In this document: piece by piece, positions 1 to 8,054 of the stretch | Position numbering within the stretch: the stretch's first letter is position 1 | Layout of the letters: each line of letters opens with the position of its first letter | Assembly (NCBI RefSeq): GCF_016862375.1 | Contig: NZ_BOMV01000077.1 | Span: forward strand, 124,001 to 188,000 | From: Paractinoplanes rishiriensis | GTDB lineage: Bacteria; Actinomycetota; Actinomycetes; Mycobacteriales; Micromonosporaceae | DNA length: 64,000 nt | Reading direction: 5' to 3' | Translations under genes and position numbers: made by a program | Notes under the pieces: generated by a model | What the model saw: the letters and a program-made list of their open reading frames with translations, nothing else | The model's database searches: none | What the model was told of the DNA's origin: nothing

Positions 1-2
1 TC

Positions 3-1685
3 GACGGGCTGTTCGGCCTGTACCGCAGCCTGGTCGCCGGCAAGCGGATCCTGGTGGTGCTGGACAACGCGCGCGACGCCGAGCAGGTCCGGCCGCTGCT
101 TCCCGGCTCGTCCGGCTGCCTGGCCGTGGTCACCAGCCGGGACCGCCTCGCGAGCCTGATCGCGGTGGAGGGCGCCCAGCTGCTGCGGCTGGACCTGCTG
201 ACCGCGGCCGAGGCCCGCCGCATGCTCGAAGACCGCATCGGACCGAGCCGCGTCCGGGCCGAGCCCGAAGCCGCGGAACGGATCATCGCCGCCTGCACCG
301 GACTGCCCCTGGTCCTCGCGATCGTGGCCGCGCGAGCCGCCGCCCACCCGGCCTTCTCCCTCGCCGAACTGGCCGCCGAGCTGGTCGAGGTCGGTGGCCT
401 GGACGCGTTCGCCGGTGGCGACCAGGCGATGGACGCACGCACCGTGTTCTCCTGGTCCTATCGACGGCTGGAACCCGCGTCCGCCAGGATGTTCCGGCTG
501 CTGGGTCGACATCCGGGACCGGACATCGGCACCGTCGGCGCGGCCGGCCTGGCCGGTGTTCCGGCCCGGGAGGCTCGCCGGTTGCTACGGGACCTGGCCG
601 ACGCGCACCTGCTGACCGAACACCGGCCCGGCCGTTTCGCCTGTCACGACCTGCTCCGGGTCTACGCGGCGGAGCTGGCCGAGGAGCACGACTGTGCCGA
701 GGACCGGCGGGCGGCCACCCACCGCATGCTGGACCACTACATGCGCACGGCGGACCGCGCCGCCCGGGCCGTGGATCCGTACCGGGCGGTGCTCGACCTG
801 CCCGAGCCGGCGGCCGCGGCGTCGCCGGAGGAGATGGCGGACACCGCGCAGGCGCTGGCCTGGTTCGCCGCCGAGCACCGGGTGCTGCTCGCCGTCATGG
901 CGCAGGACAGTCCGGGCTTCGACGCGTACCGGCATCGGCTGGCGAGGGCGCTCTCCGCTTACCTGTACCGAGCCGGCTATTGGCTCGAGTGGGTGTCGGC
1001 CGAGGAGGCCGCCCTGCGGGCCGCCGAGCGCGGCGGGGACCTCCGGGAACGGGCCACCGCGCACCGCGGACTGGCCCGCGCGTACCTGCGGCTGGACCGC
1101 GAGCAGGCGGCGCTCACCCAGCTCCGGCTGGCGCTGGACCGGTATGCCGACCTCGGCGACCGGGTCGGGCAGGCGCACGCCCAGCTCAACCTGGCCGAGG
1201 TGTTCGATCAGTTCGGCAACCACCCGATGGCGTTGCGGCACGCCCAGCTCGGCCTGGACGGCTACCGGGCGGCCGGATACCCGGCCGGGCAGGCCAGGGC
1301 GTTGAACAGCATCGGCTGGACGCTGAGCCAGCAGGGCAAGCACGGCGACGCCGTCGGCTATTGTCGCGAGGCCCTCGAACTGCAGCTCAAGCTGGGTGAT
1401 CGAGACGGCGCGGCGGACACTCTGGACAGCCTCGGTCACGCGTACCACCAGCAGCGCGACTATGAGCTGGCCCGGGACTCGTACCAGCGAGCGGTCGACC
1501 TGTTCCGAGAGACCGGCAACCGGCCCGAGGAGGGGCGCACGCTCGACCAGCTCGGCGACGTGGTGGCGGACGAGGGCGATCTGGCCGCGGCGCGGGACGC
1601 CTGGCGGCGCGCGGCGGACCTGCTCGAACGCGTCGGTCCGCCCGGGGACGTGGACGCCATCCGCGCCAAGCTGGACCGCCGGTAG
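3..1685 (+). CDS. AfsR-like STAND regulator, 5' end outside the window
   Basis: The reading frame is already open at base 3, so the start lies upstream. The visible part begins inside the NB-ARC/STAND ATPase with the Walker B-like segment ILVVLDNARDAEQVRPLLP, continues through the TSRDRL sensor motif and the winged-helix part of the ATPase module (around LLRDLADAHLLTEH and FACHDLLRVYAAELA), and ends in a TPR array of about six repeats (for example ALNSIGWTLSQQGKHGDAVGYCREALEL). This is the C-terminal half of AfsR/SARP family regulators, which bind DNA through an N-terminal BTAD/OmpR-type domain and are switched by nucleotide and ligand binding. The next gene is a paralogue in the same orientation (TSRDRL and LLPAGSGC segments match). 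Its target genes cannot be named from the sequence. Confidence 0.85.
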   Translation, partial: DGLFGLYRSLVAGKRILVVLDNARDAEQVRPLLPGSSGCLAVVTSRDRLASLIAVEGAQLLRLDLLTAAEARRMLEDRIGPSRVRAEPEAAERIIAACTGLPLVLAIVAARAAAHPAFSLAELAAELVEVGGLDAFAGGDQAMDARTVFSWSYRRLEPASARMFRLLGRHPGPDIGTVGAAGLAGVPAREARRLLRDLADAHLLTEHRPGRFACHDLLRVYAAELAEEHDCAEDRRAATHRMLDHYMRTADRAARAVDPYRAVLDLPEPAAAASPEEMADTAQALAWFAAEHRVLLAVMAQDSPGFDAYRHRLARALSAYLYRAGYWLEWVSAEEAALRAAERGGDLRERATAHRGLARAYLRLDREQAALTQLRLALDRYADLGDRVGQAHAQLNLAEVFDQFGNHPMALRHAQLGLDGYRAAGYPAGQARALNSIGWTLSQQGKHGDAVGYCREALELQLKLGDRDGAADTLDSLGHAYHQQRDYELARDSYQRAVDLFRETGNRPEEGRTLDQLGDVVADEGDLAAARDAWRRAADLLERVGPPGDVDAIRAKLDRR

Positions 1686-1825
1686 CCGTCCGGGTTCTTC
1701 CCGGATCCGGCCGGACGGCCCGGAGGCGGGCCACGGTTTGCGGCGGAGACGCGGGACCCGGGCCGTCGATGGCGGAGGTCGGCGGGGCATCGACCGGAGT
1801 CGCCGCCACGTTTCGGGGAGTCGGA

Positions 1826-3481
1826 GTGCGGTATCTCATCCTAGGGCCGGTCAAGGTGGTCGATGGCGGGCGTACGGTCGTGCTCGCCGGGCGCCGGCGC
1901 ACGATCCTCGGGGTGTTGTTGGCCAATGCCGGCCAGGTGGTGTCGCTCGACGACCTGGTCGACGCCATCTGGGACGACGACCCGCCGGCAACCGCCCGGC
2001 GTCAGATCCAGAACGACGTCTCGACGCTGCGCCGGATGCTGTCGGACGGGACCGCACGGGAGACCATCGTCACCGACGGTCCCGGTTATCGGACCCGCAC
2101 GTGCTCGGGAGAGCTGGATGCGCAGGTCTTCGCGGAGCTGGCGGCCGAGGGCGTTGATCTGGCCCGCCGGGGCGAGCCCGCAGCGGCGGCCGGGAAGCTG
2201 CATTCGGCGCTGCGGCTGTGGCGCGGACCCGCGCTGCTGGGGCTGTCCGGACGGGCGGTGGAGGCGGTCGCCGTGCGGCTGGAGGAGCAGCGCCTGGCCG
2301 TCACCGAGGACTGCCTCGACCTGGAACTCGGCCTGGGCGGGCACCGGCAGGTGGTGGGCGAACTCGCCGAACTGGTCGCGGCGCATCCGCTCCGCGAGCG
2401 CCTGGTCGGGCAGTTAATGCTCGCCCTGCACGGCTCCGGCCGGCAGTCGGACGCGCTGGCCGCCTACGAGCGGTTGCGCGCCCAGCTTGCCGACGAGATG
2501 GGCTTGGACCCGGGCGCCGCGCTGCAGCAGCTGCACACGGCGATCCTCCGGTACGACCGAGCGTTCGCCCCGTGGGCCGCCTCCACCGTCGCGCCGGCGA
2601 TACCCGCGCAACTCCCCACCGACGTGCCCGGCTTCACCGGCCGCAACGATCATCTCCGGTGCCTGGACGACCTGCTGGCCGAGCGGGCCGGCCGTTCGGC
2701 GAACGCCGTCCCGGTCGCGGCAATCACCGGTCCGGGCGGCGTCGGGAAGACCGCCCTGGCCGTCCACTGGGGCCACCGGGTCCGCGACCAGTTCCCGGAC
2801 GGGCAGCTCTATGTCGACCTGCGCGGCTTCGCCGAGGACGAGCCACCGGTACGCCCGAACGAGGCGCTGGCGCATCTGCTGCTCTCCCTGGGTGAGCCGG
2901 CCGAACGAATTCCCGCGGACGTGCAGACCGCGGCCGGCCGGTATCGGACGCTACTGGCCGGCCGGCGGGTGCTGGTGGTGCTCGACAACGCCGCCAGCGC
3001 GGACCAGGTGCGTCCGCTGCTGCCGGCCGGCTCGGGATGCATGGTGCTGGCCACCAGCCGGGACCGGCTGACCGGTCTGCTCGCTCTCGACGGCGCGACC
3101 AGTCTGACGGTGGATGCACTGCGCCCGGACGAGTCCCACACGCTGTTGCGGACCATCCTCGGACCGGCCCGGATCGCGGCCGAGCCGGCGGCGACGGCGG
3201 AGCTCGCCCGGATCTGCTCCCACCTACCCCTGACGCTGCGAGTTGTCGCCACCGACCTCGTCTGCCGGCCGTGGCCGAGTATCACCGGCTACCTCGCCGC
3301 GCTGCACGATCGTACGAATCAGGCCTGGTGGACCAGGGTCGCACCGGTCCAGAAGTCCTCCAGGACGACGGTGATCGACACGTCCTGGGTCACACAGGAG
3401 AATCCGGGGACCTTCAACCCGTTCACCTTGAGCGGCAACCGGGCGGTACCGGCGACGATGCCGTCATCGCTGATCGGATAG
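1826..3481 (+). pseudogene. AfsR/SARP-type regulator truncated after the NB-ARC domain
   Basis: The preferred start is GTG at 1826, preceded at five bases by GGGGAG (1815-1820); an ATG at 1769 is in frame but lacks such a site. The protein opens MRYLILGPVKVVDGG like other SARPs: OmpR-type DNA-binding domain (about residues 1-95), BTAD domain (about 100-245), then NB-ARC with P-loop ITGPGGVGKTALAVHW and Walker B LVVLDNAASADQVRP. Similarity to the upstream paralogue stops near base 3315 (AALHDRT). The remaining roughly 55 codons are antisense to an unrelated fragment, so the winged-helix and TPR halves are missing. The DNA-binding and BTAD parts are intact, so a short SARP-like product is possible, but the ATPase switch is cut. 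A genomic rearrangement or an assembly join are both possible explanations. Confidence 0.75.
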
Positions 3482-3576
3482 TCGGTCGCCGCCAAAGCGG
3501 TCGCGGACCGGCGAATGGTGAGTGTCGACTCGCCTTGCGTGCAGACCGCCTGCACGTCGGCGGTCACCGGTCTTCA
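3319..3576 (-). pseudogene. C-terminal remnant of a probable secreted protein
   Basis: On the minus strand an open frame of about 82 codons ends in its own TGA at 3319-3321, and an in-frame stop sits at 3574-3576 upstream. The peptide contains VQAVCTQGESTLTI and LKVNGLKVPGFSCVTQDVSI, a beta-rich, two-cysteine pattern typical of the last domain of secreted actinobacterial proteins. Both flanking plus-strand genes lose similarity to their families exactly at the two edges (near 3315 and 3570), so this piece looks inserted between, or joined to, two broken genes. I do not recognise the family. No start codon with a ribosome site is present, so it is probably untranslated. Confidence 0.45.
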
Positions 3577-4304
3577 GCCCTGGCGGGCGGCTGGTGGCCA
3601 CCGCCGGCAACGACAGCACGGTGCGGTTGTGGAATCCCGTCGCCGGCCGTCTGGTGCGCACCATCACCGGTCACGTCGGTGCGGTCCAGTCGGTCGTGTT
3701 CAGCCCCGACGGCAGGCGCCTCGCCTCGGCGGGCGCCGACAAAACCGTCCGGCTCTGGCAGAGCGGCACCGGCCGGGCCATCGGCGAGGCGCTGAAAACA
3801 AGCGAGGGTCCGGTGTACGCGATGAACTTCAGCCCCGACGGAAAGCTGCTGGCCACCTCCGACGGCGGCAACGTCGTGCGGCTGTGGGACCCGGCCACCG
3901 GCGGAGCCGCGGGCGGACCGCTCACCGGCAGCGCCGGGCCGGTCCTGAACCTCACGTTCAACCGCAACGGAAAGCTCCTGGCCACCTCCTCCGGCGGCGA
4001 CAACACCGTGCGGCTGTGGGATCTGGAGACCCGCCGGCAGATCGCCGTGCCCCTCACCGGTCACACCAAGCCGGTCCGCGCCATGCGATTCAGCCCGCGG
4101 GGAAGGGTCCTGGCCACCGGCGGCGACGACGGAACGGTACGGCTGTGGGACACAACGACCGGCAGCCCCAAGGGATCACCCCTGCTCGGGCACGAGGGGC
4201 AGGTCTGGGCACTGCGGATCAGCCCGGACGGCAAACGCCTGATCACCGCCGGCGTGGACGACAAGGTACGGCTGTGGCCGCTCACCACCCGGAACGCCGC
4301 CTGA
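3522..4304 (+). pseudogene. WD40-repeat protein lacking its N-terminal part
   Basis: From about base 3570 the frame encodes five to six WD40 blades, each ending in VRLW (for example TAGNDSTVRLWNPVAGRLV and TGGDDGTVRLWDTTTGS). The frame stops after the last blade (ISPDGKRLITAGVDDKVRLWPL). In actinomycetes such repeats usually form the C-terminal propeller of large proteins with an N-terminal STAND ATPase, kinase or caspase-like domain. Here the first blade starts in its middle (VFSPGGRLVATAG), immediately after the minus-strand remnant. The nearest in-frame start, GTG at 3522, has no convincing ribosome site. I read this as the tail of a longer gene whose head was lost in the rearrangement at 3.3-3.6 kb. 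Confidence 0.65.
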
Positions 4305-4328
4305 CCCGGCCCCGGGGGACCCATGTGG

Positions 4329-5351
4329 TCAGCCCGATTCGCGGACGACGAACTCGGTGCCCAGCACCACCGACGGCTCGACCGGCTCGCCGGCGGAGAG
4401 GCGCAGCACCTGCCTCGCCATCGTCCGGCCGATGTCGCGGATCGGCAGGTGCACCGTGGTCAGCGGGGGATCGGTGTAGCGGGCCACCTCGGTGTCGTCG
4501 AAGCCGATGACCGCCACGTCGTCGGGCACCCGCCGGCCGGACCGCCGCAGGGCGCGGACGGCGCCGTGGGCCATCAGGTCGGAGGCAGCGAAGACCGCGT
4601 CGATGCGGGGATGCTCGCGGAGCAACTCCCGCATCGCCGCGCTGCCGGACTCCTGGGTGCTGTTGCCGACGGCCACGATGGGCTTGCGGCGGGAGTCGCG
4701 CAGTTCGGCGCGGTAACCGGCGAGGCGGTCGACGGCGCCGGGGGCGTCCGGTGAGCCGGCGATCGTGGCGATCTGCCGGCGGCCCGACTCGACCAACCGG
4801 CGTACCGCGAGCCGGGCGCCGTCCACATTCGTCACGTCGACGTACGGCACCGCGGACGGGCCCATCGGGCGGCCGTTGACCACCACCGGCACGCCGTGGC
4901 GCGCCAGCGTGTCCGGCAGCGGGTCGGTGCCGTGCAGGGACACCACCATGGCGCCGTCCACGTGGCCGCCCGCTGCGTACTCAGTGATGCGGTGCCGGCT
5001 GAGGTCGGAACCCACGATCTGGAGGACCAGTTCCTTACCGGCCGCGTCGAGTTCCTGGACCACCCCGTGCACGACGGTGGCGAAGAACGGGTCCTCGGCG
5101 AAGATCCGGCCGGCCGATTCGGTGAGGATGAGCGCGTACGCGTCCATCCGGTTGGTCGCCAGGCCGCGCGCGACCCGGTTGGGCACGTAGCCCAGGGCCC
5201 GCACGGCGCGCAGCACCGCGTCCCGGATGTCGATGTTGACCGAGGCGGAGCCGTTTACCACGCGCGAGGCGGTGGCGCGGGAGACGCCGGCCCGGGCGGC
5301 GACCGTCTCCAGAGTGGGGCGGGAACGGCTCGTGCCGCGAAATGATTTCAT
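4329..5351 (-). CDS. LacI family transcriptional repressor
   Basis: This is a 340-residue LacI/GalR regulator. The ATG at 5351 gives MKSFRGTSRSRPTLE and puts the helix-turn-helix (VAARAGVSRATASRVVNG) near the N terminus, as in the family; an upstream in-frame start would add 16 unlikely residues. The hinge follows (GYVPNRVARGLA), then the periplasmic-binding-protein-like sensor with the usual closing motif VAVIGFDDTEVARYTDPPLTTV. It is transcribed divergently from the glycan synthase module at 5705, across a 353-bp relatively AT-rich gap that holds a LacI-type palindrome at 5552-5569. Local control of the synthase operon and of itself is therefore likely (inference). The effector is unknown. 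Confidence 0.9.
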   Translation of the reverse strand: MKSFRGTSRSRPTLETVAARAGVSRATASRVVNGSASVNIDIRDAVLRAVRALGYVPNRVARGLATNRMDAYALILTESAGRIFAEDPFFATVVHGVVQELDAAGKELVLQIVGSDLSRHRITEYAAGGHVDGAMVVSLHGTDPLPDTLARHGVPVVVNGRPMGPSAVPYVDVTNVDGARLAVRRLVESGRRQIATIAGSPDAPGAVDRLAGYRAELRDSRRKPIVAVGNSTQESGSAAMRELLREHPRIDAVFAASDLMAHGAVRALRRSGRRVPDDVAVIGFDDTEVARYTDPPLTTVHLPIRDIGRTMARQVLRLSAGEPVEPSVVLGTEFVVRESG

Positions 5352-5704
5352 CGCGGCTAACGGTACGCATCGATTGACTCGGCGTGCAATGACGATCAAT
5401 GTTTCCGGCCATCTTTTCAGATCGTGCGACAGTCGGTATCTGTGCTGGCCCGGAGGCTGCGGCTATTTTCGAGACCCGGATCACGGTTTCCCCTCTGGTG
5501 AGTCTGACCTGCTGAAACAAACAGAAGATCGGCTTTCTCCGGTAAATTCTTTGTTTACTGAAGGAAACATTGCTTGTGTCGGCGGTCACCGGATTTGTCA
5601 ATTTCTCGGGGTGACCCTAGCGTTTTCCCGGACGGCCGACGGTGTCCGTATTCGCAGGCATGATCGCCTTTTTCTTACCCGCCGGAAAACCTTCTGGAGC
5701 AACC
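5352..5704. promoter_or_regulatory. Divergent control region between lacI-type gene and glycan synthase operon
   Basis: This 353-bp gap carries no gene and is clearly less GC-rich than its flanks. It holds an imperfect palindrome TGTTTAC-TGAA-GGAAACA at 5552-5569 (six of seven pairs match), which is a LacI-family style operator. CAATGTTTCC at 5397-5406, beside the repressor start, is the exact reverse complement of GGAAACATTG at 5563-5572, so half-site sequence occurs at both ends of the gap. A ribosome site GGAG at 5696-5699 serves the synthase start at 5705. The repressor, its likely operator and the target operon thus form a self-contained unit (inference from arrangement). Confidence 0.5.
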
Positions 5705-7258
5705 ATGCCGACCACCACTCCGCACGCCTGGCGGCCGCTACAGCGGTCCACTCGCGTCGCCATCCTGGGGGCGCTGCTCGCGACGATGTTCTACCAGGCA
5801 TTCCTGCTCGACCCGCAGTACCGCGGCCCCACCTGGCTGTGGGCCGCCATGCTGGTGGCCGAGGGCCTCACCGCGATCCACGCCATCGGCACGTGGTGGA
5901 CCATCCTCGCCCACGACAACCGCGCCGAGCCGGCCGATGTGGCGCTGGCCCGCAGCGGCCTGCGGGCCGGTGGCTCGATGCCGAGCATCGACGTCTTCGT
6001 GACGGCCTACGGCGAGGCGCCCGACGTGGTGCGCCGGACACTGGTGGCCGCCCGGGACATGACGCTGCCGCACCAGACCTGGATCCTGGACGACGGTGAC
6101 AGCGATCTGCTCGAGACGATCTGCACCGAGGAACGCGTCGGCTACCTGCGGCGCGAGGGCGGCCAGCACGCCAAGGCCGGCAACGTCAACGCCGCGCTCG
6201 GCCGGACCACCGGCGAGTACGTGGTGATCTTCGACGCCGACCACGTACCGGAGCCGGACTTCCTGCTCCAGGTGCTGCCGCACTTCGACGACCCGGCGGT
6301 GGCGTTCGTGCAGTCGCCCCAGTCGTACGCCAACCAGACCAACCTGGTCTCCACCGGTTCCTCGGAGGCGCAGCGGATCTTCTACGAGCTGGTCTGCCCG
6401 GGCAAGAACCACTTCAACGCCGCGTTCTGCGTCGGCACCAACGTCATGTTCCGGCGAGCCGCGCTGGACGAGATCGGCGGCATCGCCACCGGCAGCAACT
6501 CCGAGGACATCTGGACCTCGCTGGAGCTGCACCGGCGCGGCTGGAAGTCGATCTACGTGCCGCAGGTGCTGGCCCGCGGGCTGGCGCCGGTCGACGTGGC
6601 GTCCTACCTGAAGCAGCAGCTCCGCTGGGCCAGCGGCGGTTTCGAGGTGCTCCTGCGCGGCAAGCTGTTCCGCCGGGGCAACGGCCTGACGATCGACCAG
6701 CGCCTGCAGTATCTGTTCGTCGGCACGCACTACCTGCTGTCGCTGGCGATGCTCACCTTCATGCTGTTCCCGGCCCTGTACCTGCTGTTCGCGCTGAGCC
6801 CGATCCGGGCCGACGGCCTCACCTGGGCGGCGCACTACCTGCCGTTCCAGGCGATGGTCCTGCTCGTCGCGTGGTTGCAGTCCGGCGGCTTCAAGCTGTC
6901 GGCCACCGTGGCCAGCATCGGGGCCGCACCGGTGCACGCCCGGGCGTTCTGGGCCACCCTGCGCCGCCGGCCGGCGAAGTGGAGCGCGACCAACCAGGTC
7001 GGCGCCGGGACCCGCTCGCTCTGGGTCGTCATGCCCCAGGTGGCGCTGCTGCTGCTCAACGCGACCGGCATCGTCGCCGGTCTGGTCGTCATGGACGATC
7101 CCGCGCCGACCTGGCTCTCCGTTGCCTGGGCTTCCATGATCGTGTTCATTCTCGGCCGGATGATCGCCGAGTCCGTCAAGGGTGGCGAGGAACCGCCCGC
7201 CCCCGTGGCCCCGCCGGCCGAACCGGCGCGGGTGCCCGCGCTCGCCTCTGCCCGGTGA
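5705..7258 (+). CDS. Processive family 2 glycosyltransferase, cellulose/curdlan synthase-like
   Basis: This 517-residue membrane glycan synthase starts at ATG 5705 with GGAG five bases upstream. Two N-terminal membrane helices precede a GT2 domain with all processive-synthase signatures: first aspartate in DDGD (about D129-D132), DAD at 177-179 for UDP-sugar/metal binding, SED at 266-268 (the TED position; D268 the likely base), and QQLRW at 304-308 (QxxRW, acceptor binding). About four to five C-terminal helices follow. No PilZ domain is present, unlike BcsA. It is coupled to a HlyD-like protein and a GH81 beta-1,3-glucanase, so a beta-glucan with 1,3 linkages is the best product guess. The linkage is inferred from neighbours, not from the synthase itself. 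Confidence 0.85.
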   Translation: MPTTTPHAWRPLQRSTRVAILGALLATMFYQAFLLDPQYRGPTWLWAAMLVAEGLTAIHAIGTWWTILAHDNRAEPADVALARSGLRAGGSMPSIDVFVTAYGEAPDVVRRTLVAARDMTLPHQTWILDDGDSDLLETICTEERVGYLRREGGQHAKAGNVNAALGRTTGEYVVIFDADHVPEPDFLLQVLPHFDDPAVAFVQSPQSYANQTNLVSTGSSEAQRIFYELVCPGKNHFNAAFCVGTNVMFRRAALDEIGGIATGSNSEDIWTSLELHRRGWKSIYVPQVLARGLAPVDVASYLKQQLRWASGGFEVLLRGKLFRRGNGLTIDQRLQYLFVGTHYLLSLAMLTFMLFPALYLLFALSPIRADGLTWAAHYLPFQAMVLLVAWLQSGGFKLSATVASIGAAPVHARAFWATLRRRPAKWSATNQVGAGTRSLWVVMPQVALLLLNATGIVAGLVVMDDPAPTWLSVAWASMIVFILGRMIAESVKGGEEPPAPVAPPAEPARVPALASAR

Positions 7259-7286
7259 CCCCGGGCCGGATCAAGGGATTATTGAG

Positions 7287-8054
7287 ATGACCACTGTGGT
7301 CGAACACGAAGTTCAGGAACAACCCAAACGCACCGTCCGGTCCCGGATGCCGGCCATCCGGACGTTCCTGGTGGCCATGCTGCTGCTCGGTGGGGCGGCC
7401 GCCGGTGGCACGTACGTGGTGGAACACCGGCTCGCCGACAGCGTGTTCGTTTCGCTCGACGACGCGGTGCTGACCGCGGACGTCCTGCCGGTCGGCTCGA
7501 CCGGGGCCGGCGTGGTCACCGAGGTGCTGGTGACCGAGCAGTCCCGGGTCGCCGCGGGCCAGGAACTGGCCCGGGTGAAGCTCGCCGCCGACCCGGCCCG
7601 GGGCTCGGACGAGCCGGAGACCGAGGTCCTGCGGGCACCGATGGCCGGCACCGTCTCCAAGATCGATATCGCCCTGGGCGGCGTGGTGGGTGCCGGCGAG
7701 CCGGTGGTCACCCTGTACGACCACACCAGGCTGGCGTTCCGGGTCAAGGCGAGCGAGGAGGAACTCCGCGACCTGCGCCTCGACATGGCGGCGCGGATCA
7801 CCGGTCCCGGCCTCGACCGTCCGGTGGCCGCGCGGCTCGACCACGTGGAGCCGCGAGTGGGTCCCGACCCGCTCTCCGACGCCCCGCTGACCGAGGAGCA
7901 GAAGGTGGATCATGAGCAGCTCACCCTGGTGCTGGTGCCGCAGACCGACAACGTGGACACGGTGAGCGCCCTGGTGCCCGGACTGCGCTTCATCGCCGCC
8001 ATCGACACCAACTCCGCGGTCGGCCGGACGCCCGCGGTCAACAGCGCCGGATGA
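7287..8054 (+). CDS. HlyD/biotinyl-lipoyl-like single-pass membrane protein
   Basis: ATG 7287 is preceded by AAGGG. The roughly 255-residue protein has a charged cytoplasmic tail of about 25 residues, one membrane segment (FLVAMLLLGGAAAGGTYVV), then an extracytoplasmic region with the split barrel-sandwich pattern of membrane fusion proteins: TGAGVVTEVLVTEQSRVAAGQELARV, and again RAPMAGTVSKIDIALGGVVGAGEPVVTL. No long coiled coil is present. HlyD-like partners occur with polysaccharide synthases (Alg44 carries such a domain, and accessory proteins of some beta-glucan synthases are of this type), where they help polymer export. In a Gram-positive it may guide the nascent chain across the wall. 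It overlaps the downstream GH81 gene by ATGA (8051-8054), so the two are translationally coupled. Confidence 0.75.
   Translation: MTTVVEHEVQEQPKRTVRSRMPAIRTFLVAMLLLGGAAAGGTYVVEHRLADSVFVSLDDAVLTADVLPVGSTGAGVVTEVLVTEQSRVAAGQELARVKLAADPARGSDEPETEVLRAPMAGTVSKIDIALGGVVGAGEPVVTLYDHTRLAFRVKASEEELRDLRLDMAARITGPGLDRPVAARLDHVEPRVGPDPLSDAPLTEEQKVDHEQLTLVLVPQTDNVDTVSALVPGLRFIAAIDTNSAVGRTPAVNSAG

Noticed and set aside
1..4304. SARP regulators as the edge of an antibiotic biosynthetic cluster
   Set aside because: No polyketide, peptide or terpene synthase genes follow; AfsR-like genes are common outside such clusters.
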